Shown here: one piece after another, positions 42,401 to 56,200 of the stretch
Layout: each line of letters begins with the position of its first letter
Position numbering within the stretch: the first letter of the stretch is position 1
Notes under the pieces: model-generated
The model's database searches: none
What the model was told of the DNA's origin: nothing
The model's input: only the letters and a program-made list of their open reading frames with translations
Assembly: GCA_031761405.1 (NCBI GenBank)
Contig: JASEVX010000005.1
Span: forward strand, 3,777,391-3,841,390
DNA: 64,000 bases
Direction: 5' to 3'
Source of the DNA: Serripes groenlandicus
Taxonomy: Eukaryota > Mollusca > Bivalvia > Cardiida > Cardiidae
Program-made: the position numbers and the translations under genes

Positions 42401-42945
42401 ATAGATCAATCTGAATACACTCAATATTGTCCAGTTCAACATGTGTCAAGGTTACCATAAAAACCCTGATTACCTGGCTTATATGTAGTCGCTTTTCTTT
42501 TCGGATATTGGGTTGGATTTACGCAAAAAAACACCATGAACCATTTGGCAAACGTAACTATGTTTTTATTCCGGTAACACAATTATGGTAAAAAAAAGTA
42601 ATTAACAAACAACAAAGGTAGATTTGGTAAAGGCATTAACTACTTCACACGATTCTATAAAAAAACTTTATTACACAACGTTATTTAATTGGTTTGGCCG
42701 ACGTCGATATATGACACCCACACATATTGCAAACATCGTCGACCTTGTCGCCGCACACCTTTGATCAGATCCTTCATATTTATCACTCGAATCTCGTCAT
42801 TGTGATGTCACTCCTATCAACGCACCATGTATAATGGGCAGGAGACCTACATTACTGAATACACATTTGAATTACAGGAAAGCCAACACTTGGACTTTCA
42901 CAGTCACCCTTCAGGGGCGAAGCTTTGCAATAATCAATGTGTAGG
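42401..42945. other. Intergenic stretch, nothing recognised
   Basis: AT-rich to 42700, then mixed sequence. No repeat match, exon or RNA gene. Confidence 0.5.
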
Positions 42946-43195
42946 CCGTCTCGTGAGAAAATCAACATTGTAGACTCTGCCTAAAGTATCGACCCGGATC
43001 AGGCTAAGCATGACACACAGGCCTACCCGGATAGACACTTTTCGCCTCCTGTGGATTTTCTGTTTTAGGAATAACTACTCTATACATGTATCCCCCTAAG
43101 ACGGAATGTGTCGGCCGGATCAGTCTGCGCGGACAGCGCAGGCTGATCTGGTCGATACATTACGCAGATGTCTATGGCCGCAGCTGCATTTTGGG
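42946..43195. mobile_element. TGAGCC foldback MITE family, copy 2
   Basis: GTCTCGTGAGAAAATCAACA at the left, then AGTATCGACCCGGATCAGGC, CATGTATCCCCCTAAGACGG and the inner palindrome CTGCGCGGACAGCGCAGGCT near 43122. The right outer end is lost. Confidence 0.7.
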
Positions 43196-43482
43196 GCATT
43201 TTGAGAAGAAATGTGTAGGCACGTGCCTACAGTGCCTAAAGGGTGCTACGCCCCTGCCCTTCATCCAAATATTGATGGAAATGTCAGTCTATGTTACTTT
43301 ATGGGTATAAATCCAGATTAATCCAGATTAAAACACCTTGGATCCCCTTATCATATATTCCGTATCTCTTATCCAACTAAGTATCTACTCAAATCGTTAC
43401 ATTTGAGACGAACGCTAGCGCTTCCAATTCAACAAATATACTCTGACAGCAGATACATAGGCCAAACTATGTGCACTCTTGT

Positions 43483-43659
43483 AACCCTTTCCCGCACACT
43501 ACACACCCACAGCAGACGACTTTGAAACACCCAGTCAAACATGTGAACACTAGATCCATTAATGAGGGTTAATTGGTCATTATGAGCAATTTCACATTTT
43601 GTCACAAAGTTTTCTAAAGTCGTCTGCAGCACAGGCGTCTGTATGTTGGAAAGAGTTAA
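43483..43659. mobile_element. TTAA-type MITE, shortened
   Basis: AACCCTTTCCCGCACACTAC and CTGTATGTTGGAAAGAGTTAA. The hairpin keeps only one arm (CATTATGAGCAATTTC). Confidence 0.7.
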
Positions 43660-43677
43660 TGAGCGTATAGCTATAGG

Positions 43678-43915
43678 AAAGGGTTGAAAACGTTGTGGTC
43701 AATGGAGAAACCGGCTGGTTTTTTAGTCATCTGCTGCAGGTTTGTCAAAATGCGGCTGCGTTCTCTTTGAATGAAAATAATAATTTTATTAATCGATTTT
43801 TTTTCATTGTGGTTAAAGGGAAAAATGCTCATGATTACTATTTTTTTTTCTTTTGCTACACTGTTTTAATCGACGTCTGCTACAAATGCGTCTGCGTCTA
43901 TGTTGGAAGGTTTAT
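43678..43915. mobile_element. TTAA-type MITE, degraded
   Basis: GAAAACGTTGTGGTCAATGG, CATCTGCTGCAG, GGGAAAAATGCTCATGATTA, CGTCTGCTACAAATGCGTCT. No clean termini. Confidence 0.45.
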
Positions 43916-44099
43916 TTTTTAGATTTATAGGTTCAATTTTAATGTTTTGGCTTGTAATACAACTGTACTAGTATCACTTTCATACACATTTCAGTCAAGC
44001 CGGACAACCCTTTTACATCTGACGAGTGTTGAGTATATATGATCCACGAACATTGACGGAGCAAGCCGAAGATTTCCGATCAAGTTCGTTTATAACCGA

Positions 44100-44255
44100 T
44101 CAATGTTTTGGCTTGTATCGTCTTTCCATGGAGGGTGAGTATTGGTATTCTAATATCTCGAATTGTTGCATCGCTTGTCGTCTGTTTGTTCTCAGACTGG
44201 AGAATGGTCTCATAGTTGGGGACCGGGAGTCTCCTCTGTGACCCTGGGAGGGAAT
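44100..44255 (-). CDS. Candidate terminal exon of the coiled-coil gene
   Basis: Acceptor CTCCACAG just upstream (plus 44256-44263). Frame IPSQGHRGDSRSPTMRPFSS onward to a TGA after RRYKPKH. Basic and serine-rich like the preceding exon, and phase 0. Could be a chance frame. Confidence 0.4.
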   Translation of the reverse strand: MPSQGHRGDSRSPTMRPFSSLRTNRRQAMQQFEILEYQYSPSMERRYKPKH

Positions 44256-47200
44256 CTGTGGAGTACAAATAATGTTTAGTTTATACTTATTTATTTTACA
44301 TCGATTACGAAACAAGCTTTCAGTTTATAAGTTAATCACGCTCGATATCTGCTTCCTGGAGACATAACCAGTTCTTGCGCCGTTTGTGTGAAAAAATCCA
44401 AAAGTCCGAAGCACGTCATCACGAGAGGCCGACGCACGGCACCACTGTCTTCCACTGTCTTCCACATCCAAGGAATGTATGGACACCAACCATAGTGTTA
44501 CAACAAGGAATGTATGGGCACTAACCATAGCGTTACAACAAGTAATGTTTGGGCACCAACCATAGTGTTACAACAAGGATTGCATGGGCACCGACCATAG
44601 TGTTACAACAATGAATGTATGGGCAACAACCATATTGTTACAACAAGGAATGTATGGGCACCAACAATAGTGTTACGGCAATGAATGTATGGGCACCAAC
44701 CATAGTGTTACAACAAGGAATGTATGGGCACTAACCATAGCGTTACAACAAGTAATGTTTGGTCACCAACCATTGTGTTACAATAAGGAATGTATGGGCA
44801 CCAACCATAGTGTAAGTATACAAATTTAACACTTTTCCACTTACAACAAATCGGAGGCAGACGACTTTGAAAATATCTAAGTAAATATGTTCCGTCCCGC
44901 GATTAAACCAACATTGTGGACTCCGCGTAAAGTATCGACCCGGATCAGCATAAGCATGCAGCGCAGACTTACCCGGATATACACTTTTCGCCTCCTGTGG
45001 AGTTTCTGTTTCAGGAATCATTACTCTATACCTCTATCCCCCCGAGACGGAATGTGTCGGCCCAGATCAGCAAGCGCGGACTGCGCATGCTGATCTGGGT
45101 CGATACATTACGCAGAGGCGACACTATTGGTTTTCTCGTTGAACGGCTCATATACGGATTTTCTTTATAAATGATAGATTACTTATACCCTTATCATTTA
45201 CTTGATTTGTTACATTGAGAGTCGTCTGCTTGCTTTAAAAACATCCGAGGAAAATATGAGCTTTATCTTGGAAGATGAAATATGAAGAGTTAAAAACTTT
45301 GTGGAGAAAGAGAGGAATGGCTCGTTTTGAGCTATTTCTACTTTTTTATTGCATTTGAGCCGTCCCGTGAGAAAACCAACATTATGGACTCTGAGTATTA
45401 GCCTGCGCAGTCTGCGCAGGCTAATCCAGGCCGACACATTCCGTCTCAGGGGATGGAAAGTCCATAGGAGGCGAAACGTGTTTGTCCGGTTTAGCCTGAG
45501 CACTGTTGGTTTTCTCGTGGGATGGCTCATTTGTATTAGTCGAATGCTGCACTGGTGCCAACTATCGTGTATGAGTATTTCAATCTTACTAAAAATAAAA
45601 TACATTTTTGACGAAACCTTTGTCAAACTTACTTTTCTGTCCAAATGCGATATCAGCGGCGAGTCTGGGCTATAATCCGGCGTTACAGCGGGTGTTATGT
45701 TGCTCGCCGCTAGAGGGCGCATCGTAGATGAGACGGACGTCGTCGATATGCGTGACGACACGGACATGGCCCTACGTCGGAAAGGTCGCCGTGGGAGGTC
45801 AAACTCGTCGTCATCTTCCTGCATAAAAAAAAAGAAAGCGCTCATTAACCGAAACGTATTTATGACCATCTGCAGCAGACAAGTGATAAGATTGTAGCAA
45901 AATGAAAAATCGTTCTTGATGAGCAATTTCACCTTTTGTCACAATTTGTTCAACTCTAATTATACTTTCATTTATAGAAACTAGCAGAAGAGTGACAACA
46001 AAGTAAGTAATAAGTAGTTCAAAACTATGTTGGCAGTACATGTTTACAAATGTTGAAAAGCTGTCAATTCAAAGTCATGAAAATGTACAAAATTCGGCTT
46101 ACTAGGTATGTCTACCCTGTAAAAATGAATCATAAACGATCACTATTTAGATGTTTATGGTACTGGTAAGTGGAATTAATATTTTATCCACGAATTATGA
46201 TTCTGATATATCAAGACAACTTTTGAACAGTTTTAAAACTTTGAATATAATATCTATTTTCTGGAGTTCAGCACCTTTAATGTCAAAAACTATTTTTTTA
46301 TTGTCTTCATTTGCGCCTTAGCTGTCTGGTCTCTACAGGTATGACATGACACGAGACAACATGTATATAGCTCGTACTTAATGACATCTAAACTTAGCAT
46401 TTTGATCTAATTTCATTAAAACGAGACCAAAATACTGCGATGTAGTATATTGTATGTGACGACATCGCATAACAATGTAATCTCGAATTAACCCTTTACA
46501 TTTAAATTAACACTCGACAATTACCTCTTCTCTATCTCGTATATTTATATGAATGATCTCACCTGCTGATATTTTACGATTTTGTAGGCTACAATTTGAT
46601 TGGCTAACGCAAAGGTCAATCTGAAACGACCTGTAACTGACACTCAATTTAATATTTATACTTTAATTTATAGAGAATTTGTATATTCAGCCAAGATGTT
46701 CACACTTCATAAACAAAACATTCAAAGCTTGTACATACCGCGCTGTCGTCCTCAGATATAGCAATGGCTAGTTCCGCCTCTGCCGCCTTCCGCTGTCGCA
46801 CCTCGACTAACAGTTCTCGAAACTGTTCCTTCAGACCCTCAATCTTCTTCATTATCTTAAGATTAACCTCAGCATCGCCGAATTTCATGCCGTCCAACTT
46901 GTGCTTCAGATTCTGTATCTGTTGGTGAACCGCCACCATCTTCCTTTGTAACTGTACAAATAGAGAAAGTAGACATGATACAATACATGATACAAGACAT
47001 GATACAAGACATGATACAAGACATGATACACGACATGATACACGAAATGATACAAGACATGATACACGACATGATACAAGACATGATACAAGACATGATA
47101 CAATACATGATACAAGACATGATACAATACATGATACAAGACATGATACAAGACATGATACAAGACATGAAACACGACATGATACACGACATGATCCAAT

Positions 47201-50200
47201 GCATGATACAAGACATGATACACGACATGATACACGACATGATACAATACATGATACAATACATGATACACGACATGATACACGACATGATACAATACAT
47301 GATACAAGACATGATACACGCCATGATACACGACATGATACACGACATGATACAAGACATGATACAAGACATGATACACGACATGATACAAGACATGATA
47401 CAAGACATGATACACGACATGATACACGACATGATACACGACATGATACAATACATGATACAAGACATGATACAATACATGATACAAGACATGATACAAG
47501 ACACGTTTCACGGAACCCGATCTTTATGGATTTTGAAGTTACGACAGGTAACCTCCCCTGATATCACGCCATCATATATAGATGTCAACTTTTGCAAGTT
47601 TTGTGCAACGAGGAACCAGTTTAACTCACATCCCACTATTAACGACTTTTAATAACATTTACGTCTAATTATTTAAACTTAATTTCTGAATTACTAACAC
47701 CAAAATCAGCCTGTACTTACATGCAGTCTCATCTCGGTGTTCATTGCTCGCTAGTCATGTATCAATACATAGGACAGACTACACTATATATGAGTAAGGA
47801 CTTGCTCAAAGTCAATCCTACTTGTCGATGGGTTTTACTGGAAAGGGTGTTTGGAAACCTAATCAAATGGCATTGTGGTGTTTGATGGAATTAGAGTCAT
47901 AAGCGTTATATTGAAGCTTCCAGGATGCTAGCACAAATAGAAGAATAATTTATACTACACTGTAACCGTCCTAAAAGGACCAGTTATTGGAGCAATAAAG
48001 GGAAACATTGCTGTGGTTAGAGCTATGGGAGATGAAGGGGGCAGATATAATATTTCCCAGATAGCTAATAGTCTAGGCATTTCAGAAGGGACATTCAATC
48101 GTTTTCTGACTAACTGTTTATAATTAAAAAAAAACATTTTGATAGATGGATCCCCAATTTGTTGAAAACAGACAAAAAGCGATTCGATTGGACAAAAAAT
48201 ACCACCTTTGAAAACAAAATGAAAAATGTAGTCCTGAGTTGCTCACTGGGGTTAAATGTTTGGTTTTTATTATCTTGAGCCCCAGCTACGCATAGACAAC
48301 AAACAATCATGTCATAGTCAAAACAAATCAGACACTGTCGGTCATTGCAAATACATGAAATTTTCTTCAATTCTAGTGAATCCGCTATACAAATTCTTTA
48401 CCAAGAGGCTGGAAACATCAGAGGGAAATTTTATAAACACAATAAGGAACATTTACTAACATATGTCAAACAATTATATCAAAATAAACCCATACAGCTT
48501 ATTCATAGCCAATTTTCTAAACTATCTAAAATGTTATTAGATACATATCGACATTTGCAAAGGGAAATAATTATACCGGAGATTTATGTTATATCTAGAA
48601 AGAGTCACTCCCCTTACATCGCTTTCCAAGCCAATCTTTTTTCGGAGGTTTGACAAACGTCTTCCGCCAATGGGCTAATAGTCTATGTGGAAAAGAAGCC
48701 AGTTGCTTGGAAAGACTGTTGTGTGGAGAACTGGTGGGGAGAAAGCCATGCAACACATGGGTAGGGGAACCTGCCGTCGTGAATATGACGGAAACATTGC
48801 TGAAAACGACGTTAAATCCCAATCAATCAATACAATGCTTTCCTTCTATATTAAAACAGACCCGTCTTACGAAACCGACCTAGTGTGGCTTGCGATCTGC
48901 GAACGTCCTGATTAAACTGATCAGGTTTAACCAAGCATTTTGGAAACAAAATATCCTTATATAGCTTAATAAACGATAGACCGCCTCGGTGGTTTAGTGA
49001 TAGATCGTCCGCCAAGGGTGTGGGGGTCGCGGGTTCGATCCCCGAACATGTCATACCAAAGATTTTAAAAATGGTATTCATGGCTGCCTTCCTTGGCGCT
49101 CAGGGTTGCGGGGTTAAGCATTACGACTGACTGACTGACTGTCTGGCTGCTGTCCGGATAAAAGGATCAGTAGTACCGGTAACTTACCTAGGAGACGATA
49201 TGATATAACTGAAGCATTGTTGATAGCGGCGTAAAAACATATAAATAATCAATCATCAATCAACTGGATAGACGATAGTGTAATTAACCGTTTCCGTTTG
49301 CAGACGCAATTTGACGCATCTGTAGCAATCGAACGATAATTCGTAATGACTAATATTTGCCACATTGTTTTCAACTTTATTGAATTAATTTTTTTTGCCT
49401 TGATCTTTAAAGTCGTCTGCTGCAGATTTGTTCTATATGGATAAGGGAGGTTAAGCGTAACTTAAATTGATTTAAAAACCTTCGAAATACGGCTTTCGTT
49501 TGGCATGATCTACGTGGAGCTTGGATTTGTCCAGGCTTTCCAATTGCGCTTTCATTTGGGATACTGAGTATTCAATTCGAGTTAGATGAAATGGAAAGGC
49601 TGTCATACACGTCACAAACAAAATGATATTCGGATTTCCATCAGAACTTGTAGTTTAACCCATTACTTCACAGAGACGACATTTGACGCCTGCTGTTGCA
49701 GACGACTTTTGAAAACGTAAAAGGTGGAATTGCTCAAAACGAGCAATTTGACCTTTCATTGCAATATTTTCAACTCTTTATCAATATAATTATTTCAGTT
49801 TTCTAGATTGGTGAAATGGTTCGTCTGACGATGGTAAAGCAGACGACTTATGAAAAGCCATGTGAAGTAATGGGTTAACAACAATATACGCGGAGGCGAA
49901 GAGCTAATGCTTAACTGCGACTGTACTGATATCATGCATAGGATGGCATGAGGTCTCACTTATGGTGCATGACCCCACTATGCGGCTAATGGTAGGCATT
50001 GTAACCGGAAGTTCTCGTAGTTTAATTGACTTGCGCACTGAAACCCTAGAGATTACAACCGATATCTTTAAAGATAAAGAGGAGCTCATATGTATAACTA
50101 CTTTGATAAAACATTGATACTTGATAGCAGATGGACTTGACGATCTGAATATATACTATTCATAAATGCCAACGTGTACATTCTTCAATGGACGAACTCA

Positions 50201-53200
50201 TATTTATATCTACGTTGCTAAACATTGATACTTAATTGCAGATGGTCAAATCCATCTGAACATACACTGTTTATAAATGCCAACTTGAACCTTCTTCAAT
50301 GGCCGAGCTCACAGGTATATGAGAATGTCCTGCGAGAAAACCAACATTACGGCCTCTGCGTTATGTATCGACCCATGATCAGCCTGCACAGTCCGCTTAA
50401 ACTGATCAGGTCTGACACATTCCGTCTCAGGGGCATAGCGGTATAGAGTAATGATTCCTGAAACAGCAAATCCACAGGAGGCGAAGAGTGTCTATCCGGG
50501 TAAGCCTGCGCGGCATGCTTAGGTTGATCCGGGTCGATACTTTACGCAGAGTCCACAATATTTGTTTTCTCACGGGACGGCTCATATCTACTTTGATAAG
50601 ACATTGATACTGGATAAAAATGATGAATAACAGTTATTTACTCAGTTAACCCTTTGCTGCCAAAGGCAAATTAAGGCTTTGCAAACAATACCGATACACG
50701 TAAGATAGCTCGTCACGAGCTGTCTTTCCTGAAATCTGCATTGTTTGCCATTTAGATATTAAATTTTACCAAATTTCCTTGGACGACAAATGGAGGGGTC
50801 CAATCTCCAACATGGAAGAGTCGACTTTATGAAATTTGGCAGTGAGAGGGTTAAACTAATTGTAATAGTGCACCTGGTTGATTTACACAGTAAGATAATT
50901 TTGCACGATGCACCCATTTAAATATTTCTTACATAGTATGAACTTGATATTAGTTTGCTTTGATTTGATCTTAATTACTAATTGAATAGTTTTTGATGGA
51001 ATGAGATCCCTGTATCGAGAGACAGTGCATTTAACCTCTTTTCTAAATGTTGACGCTACCTAACACCTCTGCAGCACACGGCCTTTGAAACTAGTATAAC
51101 AAAATGAGAAATTGCTCATTTGTTGTATGTTGGAAATGGTTACAATGGTTAAAAATGGTTAAAATGGTTAAAATGGTTAAAATGGTTAACCCTTTCCCAC
51201 CTACAGACGCATTTTGACGCAATAGTAGCAGCCGACGTTTGAAAACATTGTGGCCAAAGGTGAAATTGCTCATGATGAGCAATTTCTCCTTTGGCCACAA
51301 TGTTTTCAACTTTATTTAACAATTAAGCTATCTTTTATGGAGATTTTCAGGCTTTTGTCGCCATGTTTTCAAAGTCATCTGCTGCAGAATTGTCGTATGT
51401 TGGAAATGGTTAACATAGTTAAAATGGCGATTGATGTAACGCGTTTATTACATGCAATACGACTATAAACCATCCTCATATTCTGTTACTATCCGTTTAA
51501 TGATCCAAACTCTCCTTCCTTTCCCTACTTATATTTTTACATGCGTGTGTGATATGACAGATAGGCATGTTCAATCGTGTATTTTAACAAAGGTTTTGTC
51601 ACGTGAAAATCAATCAACTTTAGGGGACTTCGTGACCAGGACACATTCTAAACGACCTGCGTCCCCACACCGCCCGAATCTTCTCTGTTCGTAATTTAAT
51701 CGCACACAAAACCCATAGAGCCTCTAGTGTACGTGTTATGATGAAATTATACAAAATGCAGTTTAATAGTGACTGCTGCGAATGGCTATAAAACCTCAGA
51801 AGGTCAGTTTCTGAGTGCCGCTTGTTCAAGCCACGGCCTTTCAGACATAGCCTCTGGTCTTCGTTGCATGCAGTCGTTGAAGGCATACGGGTGATAAACA
51901 TGGCACAGAACCTTAAAAACGAACAAATCAAGGGCTTGGCGTGAAACGGTTGTAACTAAAAACCTATTTTGAAAACCCTGGTTTAGGGGCAATTTTGACC
52001 CCTTTGTAAACAATGCAAATTTAGTTGCCATTGCTCAGAACGAGCAATGGCACCGGAATTTCCATTGTTTACCAAGAAAAATGATTTAACGCTTATAGAG
52101 ACTTCATTGCGAGGTGATTAACCTTGGTAAAAAAATACCAATTTTAGTTACAACCGTTTCACCCCAAGCCCTCGAAATGATCTTGTTTACAAGGTATAAG
52201 TCTTTACGAGTTCCCATTGACGTTGTGTTTAGAGTGTTAACCTTGGGAGCGAGAGACAAGCATTCGGTTCCAAGTTGGGTCAAAGCAATTATTTAAAATG
52301 GTAGTGATGGCTTCCTTCCTTGAGGCCCATGTTGCGGGGACAGTATACAGACTGATACCCGTAGTAACGATAAATTACCCATGAAACGCCGTGATATAAT
52401 TGAAATATTTTTGAAAAACATTATTTAAATAAACAAACAGATAGTTATCAATACCCGAAGTCGGAAGTGTTATGTGACCTTAAAAGATATCCAATCAGGA
52501 ATTATTGAGAAAAACCAAGAAAGTCGCCATCAACGACTGCGAAATACAGAGCAGGTTGAGGCTTATAGGCCATATATCTTAGTTAAGAACAAACAAACAT
52601 CGCCCACGAACTGTCAATGCACCATGAATCGTAATTGACCAACAACAATAAAACAAGCCCAAACCCATTGGCTGTACGTATATTTCATCTGACGACACAG
52701 TATGAAAGGTTGTCTAGAGTTGACCCTTTACATTTATATAATGATTTCGAGGGCTTGGTGTGAAATGGTTCTAGCTAAAAACCTATTTCGAAAACCCTGG
52801 TTTAGGGGCAATTTTGACCCCTTTGTAAACAATGCAAATTTAGGTGCCACTGCTCAGAACGAGCAATGGCACCTAAATTTCTATGGTTTACCAAGAAAAA
52901 TGATTTAACGCTTATAAAGACTTTATGGCGAGGTGAATAACCTTGGTAAAAAAAATACCAATTTTAGTTACAACCTTTTCACGCCAAGCCCTCGATTAAA
53001 TCGAACTCTCGACAATCACCGCTTATCTATCTCGTTTATTTATATGGATTACCCACCCTTGGTCATACCTTACGATACCTAACGATGTTGTAGGCAACAC
53101 TTTGATTGGAATACGCAGAGACACCATGCAATAGGCAGTCCATCAGAACTATATGCGTGCTTGCTTCTACAGTGGAATTAAGGTCCGGTTTGAATGAGAT

Positions 53201-56200
53201 TAATATTGGTTCCCAAACTACGTCAAATCAGAATGTCATGGGCAGTAGCATTGGAAACGATATTTAGGTTGTAACTAAAAAGTTTAGTATCCCAGGTATC
53301 GAGCAGTTGCTCAGTGGGGTTCGAACATACCTCGAACCCATACAGAAAGAGAGACGTCAAGCATTTGACCAGTGGGATTCGTACTTACCTGTTTCAGTCG
53401 GGTTCGAACATACCCGAAACCAATATATATACAGAAAGAGAGACGTCAAGCATTTGACCAGTGGGGTTGAAACTTACCTGTTCCGCGGTTTCCTCTGGGC
53501 GAACTTCGTTGTTCAGCAATGCGAGGTCTACCTTCCTGTTTACGTGTTCTCCCGGTATACGACGATGTGATAGTAAATCGTATAAACTCTGCATCTGGAA
53601 GTGAACAAAAGCATAAACTTAATTCTTTGCCACACACATCTGCAGCAGACGACTATTGAAAACATTGTGGCAAATGGAGAAATTGCTCATGATTAGCAAT
53701 TTCCAATTTTTACCAATATGTTTTCAAGTCTATTCAGTGACTGACTATACGTTCGTTTTTACTGACTGACTGTCCATGTGTTTACCAAGATGTCGTTTAA
53801 CCCTTTCCCTCATATAGACGCTTTCTGACGCCTCTGCAGCAGACGGCTTTTAGAAAACATAGTGACAAAAGAAGAAATTGCACAAAACGTGCAATTTCTC
53901 CTTTTGCCACAATGTTTTCCACTTTTTGTCATAGGTTATCCATTCAATTATGGAGATTTTCTATGTTTGAACAGCATATGTTCAAAGTCGTCTGCTGTCG
54001 TATGAGGGAAAGGGTTAAAGTCGTCTGCTGAATACTAGTTGTAAGTTGATACGGGTTAATTGTGAACGTATAACTATACAAACATTATCTTAGTCATTAT
54101 TTCAAGATGAACTTGAATCCGACGTGTACATATCCGCCCACATGTGGAATTCCGCCATCATCTTAAGACAAATTCATTCTAAGGTTGAATTTCCCGGTTC
54201 TCTTTCTGTTTAGGTTAAACTATTTAGTATCGTTAGAGCATGTGTCACGATGTGTCTTCACAACAGACAAAAACAAATCAGATTAGTCTAATAACTAACT
54301 GGCCTTACTAAACTTTTGATCCCAATATGCGAAGATCGATCGTGGGGACTTTTCGTCTAGTGAATATCGTGATCAGATCGCGTTCCTGCGTTGTCTATTC
54401 AGGTGCTTCCCTGCTTGTTTAATAGGTCGTCGGGACTGTTCGTTCAAGCAGCAGTGTGGAAGCCGCCACAGGAAACCAGTTATGACCCGAACTCAATGGT
54501 TAATAGAAGGCGTCTGAATTTTCATTTGAATGTTTGTTTATAGCAACACATTATTGTGTGGGTTTTCCCAAATGTTCTCGGACGAAAATAATATCATCAT
54601 TATTATTATAGTATATGTAACATATAGAGAGACTTTTTGAAGTTACACGGTCTTGTGTTGGTTTTCCCAAATGTCCTTCTCGATCGAAAACAATGTCATC
54701 ATTATTATTATAGTATATGCAACATATAGAGATACTTTTTGAAGTTACACGGTCTTGTGTTGGTTTTCCCAAATGTCCTTCTCGATCGAAAACAATGTCA
54801 TCATTATTATTATAGTTTATGCAACATATAGAGAGACTTTTTGAAGTTACACGTTCTTGTGTTGGTTTTCCCAAATGATCTTCTCGATCGAAAACAATGT
54901 CATCATTATTATTATAGTATATGTAACATATAGAGAGACTTTTTGAAGTTACACGGTCTTGTGTTGGTTTTCCCAAATGTCCTTCTCGATCGAAAACAAT
55001 GTCATCATTATTATTATAGTTTATGCAACATATAGAGAGACTTTTTGAAGTTACACGGTCTTGTGTTGGTTTCCCCAAATGTCCTTCTCGATCGAAAACA
55101 ATGTCATCATTATTATTATAGTATATGCAACATATAGAGATACTTTTTGAAGTTACAAGGTCTTGTGTTGGTTTTCCCAAATGATCTTCTCGATCGAAAA
55201 CAATGTCATCATTATTATTATAGTTTATGCAACATAATATAGAGATACCTTTTGAAGTTACACGGTCTTGTGTGTGTTTCTAAATGTTCTCGAACTAAAA
55301 CAATATCACCATTATTATTATAGTATATGCAACATATAGATAGACTTTTTGAAATTACACGGTCTTGTATGGGTTTTCCCAAATGTTCTCGAATGAAAAC
55401 AATGTCATCATTCTTATTATAGTTTATGCAACATATAGATAGACTTTTTGAAGTTACACGGTCTTGTGTGGGTTTCTAAATGTTCTCGAACTAAAACAAT
55501 ATCATCATTATTATTATAGTATATGCAACATATAGAGATACGTTTTGAAGTTACACGTTCTTGTGTTGGTTTTCCCAAATGTCCTTCTCGATCGAAAACA
55601 ATGTCATCATTATTATTATAGTATATGTAACATATAGAGATACTTTTTGAAGTTACACGGTCTTGTGTGTGTTTTCCCAAATGTTCTTCTCGATCGAAAA
55701 CAATGTCATCATTATTATTATAGTATATGCAACATATAGATAGACTTTTTGAAGTTACACGTTCTTGTGTGTGTTTTCCCAAATGTTCTTCTCGATCGAA
55801 AACAATGTCATCATTATTATTATAGTATATGCAACATATTGACTTTTTGAAGTTACACGTTCTTGTGTTGGTTTTCCCAAATTTTCTTCTCGATCGAAAA
55901 CAATGTCGTCATTATTATTATAGTATATGCAACATATAGATAGACTTTTTGAAGTTACACGTTCTTGTGTTGGTTTTCCCAAATGTTCTTCTCGATCGAA
56001 AACAATGTCATCATTATTAGTATAGTATATGCAACATATAGATAGACTTTTTGAAGTTACACGTTCTTGTGTTGGTTTTCCCAAATGTTCATCTCGATCG
56101 AAAACAATGTCATCATTATTATTATAGTATATGCAACATATAGATAGACTTTTTGAAGTTACACGTTCTTGTGTTGGTTTTCCCAGATGTTCTTCTCGAT

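Noticed and set aside
46869..47652. Long open frames of 120-225 residues (MIQD, HDTR and MSCI repeats)
   Set aside because: They are translations of a 12-bp minisatellite in several frames on both strands. The period is divisible by three, so no stop can arise in the array.
47955..48137. Minus-strand frame opposite the HTH-like fragment
   Set aside because: Proline-rich hydrophobic composition with no motif looks like the antisense of the plus-strand frame.
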